Shown here piece by piece: positions 1-5,809 of a stretch of 12,618 bases of DNA. The position numbers were made by a program, and so were the translations under genes. Position 1 is the stretch's first letter. Each line of letters opens with the position of its first letter. Under the pieces are notes generated by a model. The model made no database searches and was not told where the DNA came from. It was given only the letters and a program-made list of their open reading frames with translations. The stretch lies in the NCBI GenBank assembly GCA_031263625.1, contig JAISFK010000379.1, positions 1 through 12,618 of the forward strand, read 5' to 3'. The stretch is from Clostridiales bacterium. Lineage in GTDB: Bacteria > Bacillota > Clostridia > WRLR01.

Positions 1-96
1 GCCAACATAAGGCGAAAGATCGAGCCGGACCACGCCGACCCGCAGTACATACTGACGGAGGTCGGCGTCGGCTACCGCATGGCCGACGAGGAATGA
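1..96 (+). CDS. kdpE: OmpR-family response regulator, KdpE-like, C-terminal fragment
   Basis: Frame 1 is open from the window edge to a TGA at 94-96 and gives 31 residues, so only the end of the gene is present. The residues read ANIRRKIEPDHADPQYI followed by LTEVGVGYRMADEE. This matches the end of an OmpR-type winged-helix DNA-binding domain: the recognition helix tail (IRRKIEPD) and the C-terminal beta hairpin (TEVGVGYR). The phrase TEVGVGYR is typical of KdpE, the regulator of the high-affinity potassium ATPase KdpFABC, rather than PhoB, which usually ends in RGxGYRF. The receiver domain and any kdpD or kdpFABC genes would lie left of the window. Family assignment is firm; KdpE specifically is likely from memory of the family. 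It is probably unrelated to the sugar operon that follows. Confidence 0.8.
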   Translation, partial: ANIRRKIEPDHADPQYILTEVGVGYRMADEE

Positions 97-169
97 CGCC
101 GGGTGCAAGAACGCTGCCGACACGCCCTCGAACGTCGGCTGCCGCATGGCCGACGAGGAAGGAATGACG
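66..169 (+). repeat. Direct repeat duplicating the end of the kdpE-like gene
   Basis: The segment at 66-98, which covers the last codons and the stop of the response regulator, recurs at 133-169. The second copy has one substitution (A to G in the codon after GGCT) and a 3-base insertion (GGA) before the final ATGACG. The copies are 67 bases apart. The second copy is in no obvious gene and looks like a leftover of a local duplication at the 3' end. Confidence 0.8.
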
Positions 170-334
170 TGGCCCGGCCCTGCGTGGCCAGCCCTGCCCT
201 GGCTGCCCGCGGATATTTTCAGAATGCCACTAAATTGGCGCAAAGCAACAATTTCCAGCTCAATCCCGCAAAACAATCAAAATATTGTACCTAAAAGTTA
301 AAATGTTTAAATAAGTCCCATGAACCGCTGACGA

Positions 335-340
335 TATAAT
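335..340 (+). promoter_or_regulatory. Candidate -10 box of the sugar operon
   Basis: TATAAT is a perfect sigma-A -10 hexamer about 100 bases upstream of the lipoprotein gene in an AT-rich stretch. The sequence 16-18 bases upstream (around 311-317, TAAGTC) is a poor -35. A weak -35 would suit a promoter that needs an activator such as the AraC-type regulator encoded in the same operon, but that is inference. A second weaker candidate, TATACT, lies at 401-406. Confidence 0.4.
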
Positions 341-358
341 GAAAAAGTTGAAAAAGTT
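341..358 (+). repeat. 9-base tandem repeat, 2 copies
   Basis: GAAAAAGTT occurs twice head to tail (341-349 and 350-358), just downstream of the candidate -10 box, so it would fall in the leader of the operon transcript. Confidence 0.85.
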
Positions 359-438
359 ACAGGGGGGGCGGCAGCATGACCGGGGCTGAGCCTGCCAATT
401 TATACTATTTTCAATAAAATAAACATGCCGGGAGGAAA

Positions 439-1836
439 ATGAAAATGCGATCTGACAAGATGAAGGCCCTGAGTTTGGCGGTATGCGTGCTGCTTTTGGC
501 GGTATTTTCGGCGTGCGCCCCTGCCGCCAGCACGACAACGACGGCCGCCGTCACGACAACGACAGCCGCGGAAACGGCGGCGGCGGCCACCGACGCGACA
601 ACAGCCGCGGCGCCGGCCGCAGGCGGCGGCGACCCCGTCAAGCTGAGTTTCTGGACTTTCCAGAACGCGCACCAGGAATTTATGGCGGATGCGGCAAATT
701 CCTGGAACGAAGCAAATCCGGACAGGCCGATCGAGCTGGAAATCGGCGTCTACTCCTACGACGACAACCACAACAACCTGCTCATCTCCCTCCAGTCCGG
801 CACAGGCGCGCCGGACATCGTCGATATTGAAATCGGGCGCTTCGCCAACTATTTGAAGGGGACGCCCCAGCTTCTCCCGCTCAACGACATCGTGGAGCCG
901 CTGCAGGACAAGCTGATCATGTCGCGTTTCGAGAACTACGCCAAAGACGGCTCGTATTACGGCGTTGACTACCATGTTGGCGTGCCCGCGATTTATTACA
1001 ACACCGAGATTTGCGATGCGGCGGGGATCGACATTGACGCCATAAAAACATGGGATCAGTACGCGGAGGCCGGGAAAACCGTTCTGGAAAAGACGGGCGT
1101 CCCGATGACCACGCTGGAAGTGACCGAGCACTGGAGCTTTTACCCGCTGGTCACGCAGAAAAACTCCGACTGGCTTGGCGCCGACGGCAGCGTGACGCTG
1201 GACGACGCGAGCAACGCGGAAGTCCTCCAGTTCCTCTACGACATGATGTACGACAGCCAGATTGCGGTTCCCGCTCCCGGCGGCTTCCACCACGCGGAGG
1301 AGTACTACGCGTTCATGGAAGGCGGCGGCGCCGCTTCGGTGTGGATGCCCCAGTGGTACATGAACCGCTTCACGGACTACATGCCCGCGCTGAACGGCAA
1401 GATCGCCGTGCGCCCGCTGCCCCGGTGGGAAGAAAACGGCGTTTACGGCGCCGGCCTGGGCGGCACGGGGACGTCCATCACCAACCAGAGCAAAAGCCCG
1501 GAGCTCGCCAAGGAGTTCCTGTCCTTCGCCAAGCTCTCCACGGAAGGCTCCCTCAAGACATGGACGATGCTCGGATTCGATCCCCTGCGCTGGGACATCT
1601 GGACCATGGATGAAATGAAGGCTCCCAATAAATTCACCGAGTTTTACGGCACTGGCGTGTTCGACATGCTGGTGACGCTGAAAGATCAGCTCCATCCCAT
1701 TCATGTCGGCGAGCTGTATCCGAACGCCCAGACGCTGGTGCAGTCGTCTGTCGTGTTCAAGGTGCTTTCCGAAAAGAGCATGTCCCCACAGGAGGCGCTT
1801 GACGCCGCCGCGCAGGAATTAAGGGCCCAGCAGTGA
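439..1836 (+). CDS. ABC transporter sugar-binding lipoprotein (family 1)
   Basis: This encodes an extracellular solute-binding protein that would capture a sugar or oligosaccharide and deliver it to the permeases downstream. The start is ambiguous. ATG at 439 lies only 3 bases after the GGAGG at 431-435, whereas the in-frame ATG at 445 has ideal 9-base spacing and is more likely (463 residues). Numbering from 445, a short basic N-terminus and hydrophobic stretch end in a lipobox (FSAC) with lipidated Cys24. Then comes a Thr/Ala/Gly-rich linker to about residue 60 and a binding-protein fold beginning DPVKLSFWTFQNAHQEFM. Features typical of family 1 binding proteins include LISLQSGTGAPDIVDIE, a stretch of the type YYGVDYHVGVPAIYYN, and a C-terminal ALDAAAQEL. 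The linker is encoded in part by a 21-base repeat. Neighbouring GH43 genes suggest arabino-oligosaccharides as ligand (inference). Confidence 0.9.
   Translation: MKMRSDKMKALSLAVCVLLLAVFSACAPAASTTTTAAVTTTTAAETAAAATDATTAAAPAAGGGDPVKLSFWTFQNAHQEFMADAANSWNEANPDRPIELEIGVYSYDDNHNNLLISLQSGTGAPDIVDIEIGRFANYLKGTPQLLPLNDIVEPLQDKLIMSRFENYAKDGSYYGVDYHVGVPAIYYNTEICDAAGIDIDAIKTWDQYAEAGKTVLEKTGVPMTTLEVTEHWSFYPLVTQKNSDWLGADGSVTLDDASNAEVLQFLYDMMYDSQIAVPAPGGFHHAEEYYAFMEGGGAASVWMPQWYMNRFTDYMPALNGKIAVRPLPRWEENGVYGAGLGGTGTSITNQSKSPELAKEFLSFAKLSTEGSLKTWTMLGFDPLRWDIWTMDEMKAPNKFTEFYGTGVFDMLVTLKDQLHPIHVGELYPNAQTLVQSSVVFKVLSEKSMSPQEALDAAAQELRAQQ
531..569 (+). repeat. 21-base-period repeat in the lipoprotein linker
   Basis: Two nearly identical 18-base segments (531-548 and 552-569, one mismatch) begin CACGACAACGAC and encode TTTTAA-type residues of the flexible linker between the lipid anchor and the binding domain. 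Such linkers vary in length between relatives and need only be flexible. Confidence 0.75.
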
Positions 1837-1840
1837 CGGA

Positions 1841-1859
1841 GCCGCGCGGCCAGCGCGGC
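1841..1859 (+). other. GC-rich hairpin after the binding-protein stop
   Basis: GCCGCGC (1841-1847) and GCGCGGC (1853-1859) form a perfect 7-base-pair stem with a 5-base loop, starting 5 bases after the stop codon. More GCGCGGCC and GCCGGC units follow to 1885. No T-run follows on the + strand, so it is more likely a transcript-stabilising structure than a full terminator. Confidence 0.55.
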
Positions 1860-1894
1860 CGGCGCGACTGGCGCGGCCGGCCGGCTTCCCTCTC

Positions 1895-1915
1895 AAAAAA
1901 AGGCGCGTCGGCGCC
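1895..1915 (-). terminator. Possible leftward rho-independent terminator
   Basis: Read on the minus strand, GGCGC, the loop CGAC and GCGCC are followed directly by seven T. The stem is only 5 base pairs but all G-C. It faces against the operon, so it would stop a leftward (antisense) transcript. It may also be chance. Confidence 0.35.
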
Positions 1916-1960
1916 AGCAGGCTCTGAAACGCGCGCGATTTTTCAGATTTGAAACGCGAA

Positions 1961-2000
1961 CGGGCAGCTTCGGCCTCCTCCGGAAGGCTGAAACTGCCCG
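1961..2000 (+). other. Long imperfect stem-loop between binding protein and permease
   Basis: The 16 bases at 1961-1976 (CGGGCAGCTTCGGCCT) are nearly complementary to 1985-2000 (AGGCTGAAACTGCCCG), with one G-U pair, one mismatch and an 8-base loop. No T-run follows. It resembles a processing or stabilising hairpin of the type that separates a highly expressed binding-protein transcript from the permease genes. Confidence 0.6.
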
Positions 2001-2001
2001 G

Positions 2002-2028
2002 ACATTTAACGCATTTAACGCATTTAAC
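2002..2028 (+). repeat. 9-base tandem repeat GCATTTAAC, 3 copies
   Basis: Copies lie at 2002-2010 (first base differs), 2011-2019 and 2020-2028. They sit directly after the long hairpin. Confidence 0.9.
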
Positions 2029-2051
2029 GCTAATCCGCAACAGCCAAAACA

Positions 2052-2087
2052 ATTACAAGCGTTACAAGCGTTACAAGCGTTACAAGC
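2052..2087 (+). repeat. 9-base tandem repeat GTTACAAGC, 4 copies
   Basis: Copies lie at 2052-2060 (first base differs), 2061-2069, 2070-2078 and 2079-2087. Shifted by two bases the unit reads GCGTTACAA, which resembles the GCATTTAAC unit 25 bases upstream. Both tracts could stem from one ancestral 9-base unit. Confidence 0.9.
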
Positions 2088-2125
2088 ATTAAAACCATTG
2101 CCTTGAAAGAGGATGTGAGGATATT

Positions 2126-3055
2126 ATGACTGCGCGGCCGTCAGGCGCGGGCATGGCGAAAAAAATCGCCCGCGGCTTTTTTTACTCTCCCAAAGTGGCG
2201 CCATATGTTTTGGTTCTGCCATTTTTGATATCGTTCCTCGTTTTCTTTTTCTATCCGCTGATCTCCACCGTTCAAATGAGCTTTCAGAATATAGCGGGTT
2301 TCGACGAGGTTCGCTTTATCGGGCTGCAAAACTACGCCAATCTGCTGAACGACCGTTTTTTCTCCGCGATTCGCGTGACGTTCCTCTACACCTTTTGGAC
2401 GATCCTGATTTTGGTCCCGCTGCCGCTTTTTCTGGCGGTGCTGCTGAATTCCAAGCGAAAAATCGGGGCGGGCTTTTTCAAGGCGGCCTATTTCATCCCG
2501 CAGCTGACGTCTGTCATTGTGGCGGGCATCTTTTTTCGCTTTGCCTTCAGCGACTCCGCGACCGCGCTGATCAACACCATCGTCGCCGCTTTCGGCGGCG
2601 AGCCCGTGCAGTGGCTGAAAAAATCCGTCCCCACCATGGCCGTGCTGGTCACGCTGTGCGTCTGGCGCTGGCTGGGCGTCAACATCGTGTATTTTTTGGC
2701 CGGCCTGCAAAATATCTCGCCGGAGCTTTACGAGTCCGCGTCGATGGACGGCGCCAGCGCCGCGCGCAAATTCCTCCACATCACGCTGCCGGGAGTGAAG
2801 CCGACCATCGTATATGTCATCACGATCAGCGTCTATGGCGGCTTTTCCATGTTCGCCGAATCGTACGCCCTGTTCGGGACGGCGCGCACCCCTGGCGAAA
2901 TCGGCTCAACGATGGTCGGCTACATCTACCAGCAGGCTTTCGTCGAAGCGCGGCTGGGGTTCGGCGCGGCGGCGGGGATGGCGCTTCTGCTCCTGGTGCT
3001 GCTCATCAACGTCGTGCAGCTGAAATTTTTCAACGCTTTTGAAACGGAGGCATGA
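2126..3055 (+). CDS. Sugar ABC transporter permease, MalF/UgpA type
   Basis: This is one of the two inner-membrane channel subunits of a carbohydrate importer, pairing with the next gene. The 309 residues contain about six hydrophobic segments, at roughly 24-45, 70-92, 112-137, 165-190, 225-248 and 280-302. The cytoplasmic EAA loop, which docks onto the ATPase, begins at Glu200: ELYESASMDGASAARKF followed by LHITLPGVKP, with the conserved DGA and LP. The ATG at 2126 follows TGAGG at 2116-2120. A later ATG at 2153 has no ribosome site. Length and single short N-terminus fit the LacF/UgpA/AraP type rather than the longer enterobacterial MalF. The stop lies 3 bases before the next start, so the two permeases are translationally coupled. 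Confidence 0.93.
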   Translation: MTARPSGAGMAKKIARGFFYSPKVAPYVLVLPFLISFLVFFFYPLISTVQMSFQNIAGFDEVRFIGLQNYANLLNDRFFSAIRVTFLYTFWTILILVPLPLFLAVLLNSKRKIGAGFFKAAYFIPQLTSVIVAGIFFRFAFSDSATALINTIVAAFGGEPVQWLKKSVPTMAVLVTLCVWRWLGVNIVYFLAGLQNISPELYESASMDGASAARKFLHITLPGVKPTIVYVITISVYGGFSMFAESYALFGTARTPGEIGSTMVGYIYQQAFVEARLGFGAAAGMALLLLVLLINVVQLKFFNAFETEA

Positions 3056-3058
3056 GCC

Positions 3059-3907
3059 ATGAACAAAACCATGCGCCGATGGGATATTTTCCGCGTTTCC
3101 ATGATTCTGCTTTTGTCCGCTTTCGCGCTCGTAAGCCTGATCCCTTTTTATTTTCTGCTTGTCTCCTCGTTCAAGCCGGGCGTCGAGATGGTGCGGTCGG
3201 GCATCAGCCTGAACCCTCATTTCGAAAAGTTCACGCTGGACATGTACGGGCTCCTGTTCTCCCCGAAAGAGAGCAACTATTTCTTCTGGTATCGCAACAG
3301 CCTGGCGTACACAGGCGCGCAGACCATATGCGGCCTGGCCCTGACTTCCGCAGTGGGCTACAGCCTGGGCGTGTACAGGTTCAGGGGGCGGAACGCCATT
3401 TTCGTACTGGTGCTGCTGGTGATGATGATCCCCATTGAAATCATGATGATCCCGCTTTACAAGGAAATGATCGCCCTGCATTTTTTTGACAATATCCTCG
3501 GCGTGGTGCTGCCGTTCGCCGTTTTTCCATCCGCGGTCTTTTTTTTCCGCCAGTATTCGTCCGGCCTGCCCCTGGAGCTGATGGACGCCGGGCGGATAGA
3601 CGGGCTGACCGAATACGGCCTCTTTTACCGGATCATGCTGCCGCTGATGAAGCCGGCTTTTGGCGCCATGGCAATCCTGATATCCATGAACAGCTGGAAT
3701 TCGCTGGTATGGCCGATGGTGGTGCTGCGGAACAGCAAAAAGCTGACCATACCGCTGGGCCTCTCCACGCTCATCACGCCCTACGGCAACAACTACGACC
3801 TGCTGATGCCGGGGGCCGTTCTGGCTGTCGTGCCAATCGTCATTTTGTTTGCGCTGAACCAGAGATCCTTCATGGAGGGGCTGACCGTGGGCGGCGTGAA
3901 GGGCTAG
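3059..3907 (+). CDS. Sugar ABC transporter permease, MalG/AraQ type
   Basis: This is the second membrane subunit of the importer. The 282 residues start with a cytoplasmic basic stretch, then a membrane segment (about 12-37), a short external loop, and the transport domain with further segments. The EAA loop begins at Glu173 (ELMDAGRIDGLTEYGLFYR then IMLPLMKPA), with the conserved DG and LP. The protein ends in LTVGGVKG, the C-terminal signature (GA/GGVKG) seen in most MalG/AraQ-type permeases. The start is well defined: GGAGG at 3046-3050 lies inside the end of the preceding gene, 8 bases before the ATG. No ATP-binding subunit follows. Importers of this class in Firmicutes often share an MsmX-type ATPase encoded elsewhere. 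Confidence 0.94.
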   Translation: MNKTMRRWDIFRVSMILLLSAFALVSLIPFYFLLVSSFKPGVEMVRSGISLNPHFEKFTLDMYGLLFSPKESNYFFWYRNSLAYTGAQTICGLALTSAVGYSLGVYRFRGRNAIFVLVLLVMMIPIEIMMIPLYKEMIALHFFDNILGVVLPFAVFPSAVFFFRQYSSGLPLELMDAGRIDGLTEYGLFYRIMLPLMKPAFGAMAILISMNSWNSLVWPMVVLRNSKKLTIPLGLSTLITPYGNNYDLLMPGAVLAVVPIVILFALNQRSFMEGLTVGGVKG

Positions 3908-3924
3908 GGCAAAAACAGGGCAAG

Positions 3925-3950
3925 GCCGCAGGAGAAAGCCGCAGGAGAAA
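3925..3950 (+). repeat. 13-base tandem duplication carrying the ribosome-binding site
   Basis: GCCGCAGGAGAAA occurs twice without a gap (3925-3937 and 3938-3950). Each copy carries AGGAG. The second AGGAG (3943-3947) is 11 bases before the ATG at 3959 and is the usable one for the sensor kinase. The first is a spare copy 13 bases further away. Confidence 0.85.
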
Positions 3951-3958
3951 GCTGGTGA

Positions 3959-5809
3959 ATGATGCGGGGCGAACATGAAAATCGCGGCAAATTTCATTGC
4001 CTGGGCGCGGCCCTGACGGCGCTGAAAACCAGCACGTGGGCCAAAGTTTCCATCGGGTTCGTGCTGATGGGCATCGTGCCCGTCACTTTGCTTTCGGTTA
4101 TGTCGTTTCGCCAGACGAAGGACTTCATGCACGAGCAGATCCACCACTATTCCGCCGAGCTTCTCAGGGAGGCGTCCAGAGGCGTCGGCGACAAATTCGT
4201 CCTGCTGCAGAACAATTCCGTCGAGATTGCCTTCATGGACGAGGTCCAGCAGCTCTGCGTCCTCGCCCACGAGCTGTCGCAGGGCGAGATCAACCGGAGG
4301 ATCGCCGCCCTTCGCCTGAATATATCCTACAAGCTCTCGCGCAGCCCGGACATCACCGACGTTTTTCTGTACGTGCCGGACGGCAGGCGCCTGGTGCTGT
4401 ACGGCGACGCGGGCTACCAGTTCAACCTGCCGGAAGCGGAGAGCGAAGCCCTGCTCCGAGACGCATACGAGAAAAACGGGCACGCGATCATTCGAGCCTA
4501 CGGCGCGGAGCGCCAAAAGGACGGGCTCCGCAAGCAGCGCGACGTCAAAAGCGGAAACGCGAGCTGCAGCCTGATCGCTCGCGGCGTCCGCAGCCTGTAC
4601 GGCGAGGACATGCTCGGCGTTGTGGTCATCCGGGTGAACGAGCGCTTTTTTTCGGGGCAGCTCTCGATCATCGACCTGGGCGACGGCGCGCAGATCGTCA
4701 TTTACGACTCGTCGGGGCAGGTTATAGCCTGCACCGGCAGCGGGCTGTTCCCGGTCGGCGCCGAGCTGGACAGGGCCGTTTTGTCCGGCCTGGAAAGCGC
4801 CCACATCATGATAGATTTGCAGATCGAGGACGCCGGCTGGACGATGCTCGGCCTGATTCCGAGCCAGATCCTGAACCGAAGGGCCAGCGCCATTTTCGCG
4901 GATCTGCTCATCCTGCTGTTTCCCATCGGGGCGGTGGTGTTTCTTGGGATGCGCCTGTTTGGGAAAATCCTGGCCCGACCGCTGACAGAGCTCGTGAGCG
5001 CCATGAACGCGGTTGAGGGCGGGGATCTCGACGTGAAGCTGAGCAACCCTTCCCCGGACGAAATCGGGAGGGCCGCGCACAGCTTCAACGAGATGCTGCG
5101 GACGATCCGGGAGCTGCTCGAGGACGTCAAGATCCAGGAAACGCAGAAGCGGCAGGCAGAGCTGGCCGCCCTGCAGGCGCAGATAAACCCGCACTTTTTG
5201 TCCAACACGCTGAATCTGGCGCGGTGCATGGCGCAAACGCAGAAGGCGTTCAATATCGACGCCCTGCTGACCGCGCTCATCGACCTCCTGCACGTCAGCA
5301 TGAACCTGCAGAGCACATTGATCACGATTGAAGAGGAACTGAGCTACATACGGAGCTATATCGAGATCATACGATACCGAAACTACAATACGTTCGACGT
5401 GAACTATGACATTCAGGCCAACCTGTTCGACAGCCTGATCCCCAAGCTGATCCTGCAACCCATCGTGGAAAACGCCCTGACGCACGGCCTGGGGGGCAAA
5501 GCCGCAAACGGGCAGATCATCGTCCGGGCGGTGAGCCGGACGGACGGCATCCACATCGCCGTGACCGATAACGGGCAGGGGATCTCCCCGGAGCGGATCT
5601 CGGACATCTTGCGCAAAAAAGCGTCCAATAACGGGATGCGGTTCTCCGGCATCGGCCTGCACAACGTGGACGAGCGGATCAAGCTGTTTTTCGGGGAGCA
5701 GTACGGGCTCTACATTGAAAGCGTCTGCAAGATGTTCACGACAGTGGAAATTGTCATACCAAACAGAAAGCGGGTGGATCGCGCTGATTCGAGTATTGAT
5801 TGTGGATGA
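3959..5809 (+). CDS. Sensor histidine kinase, YesM-like (HisKA_7TM-less, LytS/YesM class)
   Basis: This membrane kinase would sense an extracellular signal and phosphorylate the AraC-type regulator encoded next. The 616 residues comprise membrane segment 1 (about 30-50), an extracytoplasmic sensing region (about 51-305, no domain recognised with certainty), membrane segment 2 (about 308-337) and a HAMP linker (about 340-390). The His_kinase domain follows, with the phospho-accepting His412 in QAQINPHFLSNTLN, and then a GHKL ATPase domain. Within the ATPase domain, the N box is at Asn505 (PIVENALTHGLGG) and the G1 box at Asp537 (TDNGQGIS). A second glycine motif, GIGLHNVDERI, lies near the end. 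The ATG at 3959 is followed by an in-frame ATG at 3962; either fits the AGGAG upstream. The 3' end overlaps the regulator gene. YesM/YesN pairs commonly control nearby carbohydrate importers, which fits this place in the operon. Confidence 0.93.
   Translation: MMRGEHENRGKFHCLGAALTALKTSTWAKVSIGFVLMGIVPVTLLSVMSFRQTKDFMHEQIHHYSAELLREASRGVGDKFVLLQNNSVEIAFMDEVQQLCVLAHELSQGEINRRIAALRLNISYKLSRSPDITDVFLYVPDGRRLVLYGDAGYQFNLPEAESEALLRDAYEKNGHAIIRAYGAERQKDGLRKQRDVKSGNASCSLIARGVRSLYGEDMLGVVVIRVNERFFSGQLSIIDLGDGAQIVIYDSSGQVIACTGSGLFPVGAELDRAVLSGLESAHIMIDLQIEDAGWTMLGLIPSQILNRRASAIFADLLILLFPIGAVVFLGMRLFGKILARPLTELVSAMNAVEGGDLDVKLSNPSPDEIGRAAHSFNEMLRTIRELLEDVKIQETQKRQAELAALQAQINPHFLSNTLNLARCMAQTQKAFNIDALLTALIDLLHVSMNLQSTLITIEEELSYIRSYIEIIRYRNYNTFDVNYDIQANLFDSLIPKLILQPIVENALTHGLGGKAANGQIIVRAVSRTDGIHIAVTDNGQGISPERISDILRKKASNNGMRFSGIGLHNVDERIKLFFGEQYGLYIESVCKMFTTVEIVIPNRKRVDRADSSIDCG

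Larger units (their letters stand above)
97..438. other. Intergenic region between the regulator and the sugar operon
   Basis: No convincing gene lies here. The left part (97-215) is GC-rich and holds the duplicated regulator tail. From about 215 to 420 the base composition becomes AT-rich, as expected for a promoter region. It contains a TATAAT at 335-340, a near-repeat CGCAAAGCAA (239-248) / CGCAAAACAA (267-276), and a perfect 9-base tandem repeat GAAAAAGTT at 341-358. I see no clear rho-independent terminator for the upstream regulator. Confidence 0.6.
1837..2125. other. Structured spacer between binding protein and permease genes
   Basis: This is 289 bases without a gene. In order it holds GC-rich inverted repeats just after the stop (1841-1885), an A-run plus small GC hairpin that reads as a leftward terminator (1895-1915), an imperfect long hairpin (1961-2000), and two sets of 9-base tandem repeats (2002-2028 and 2052-2087). 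The unusual length for an operon spacer suggests transcript processing or partial termination, which would let the binding protein be made in excess over the permeases. That is common for such operons but is inferred here. Confidence 0.6.

Noticed and set aside
103..294. Short plus-strand frame of 63 codons after the regulator
   Set aside because: No good ribosome site; it crosses the duplicated regulator tail and the AT-rich promoter region, and the product is arginine-rich with no known pattern.
400..1704. Long minus-strand open frame opposite the binding-protein gene
   Set aside because: There is no domain and no sensible start site. The opposite strand has a lipobox, binding-protein motifs and a Shine-Dalgarno.
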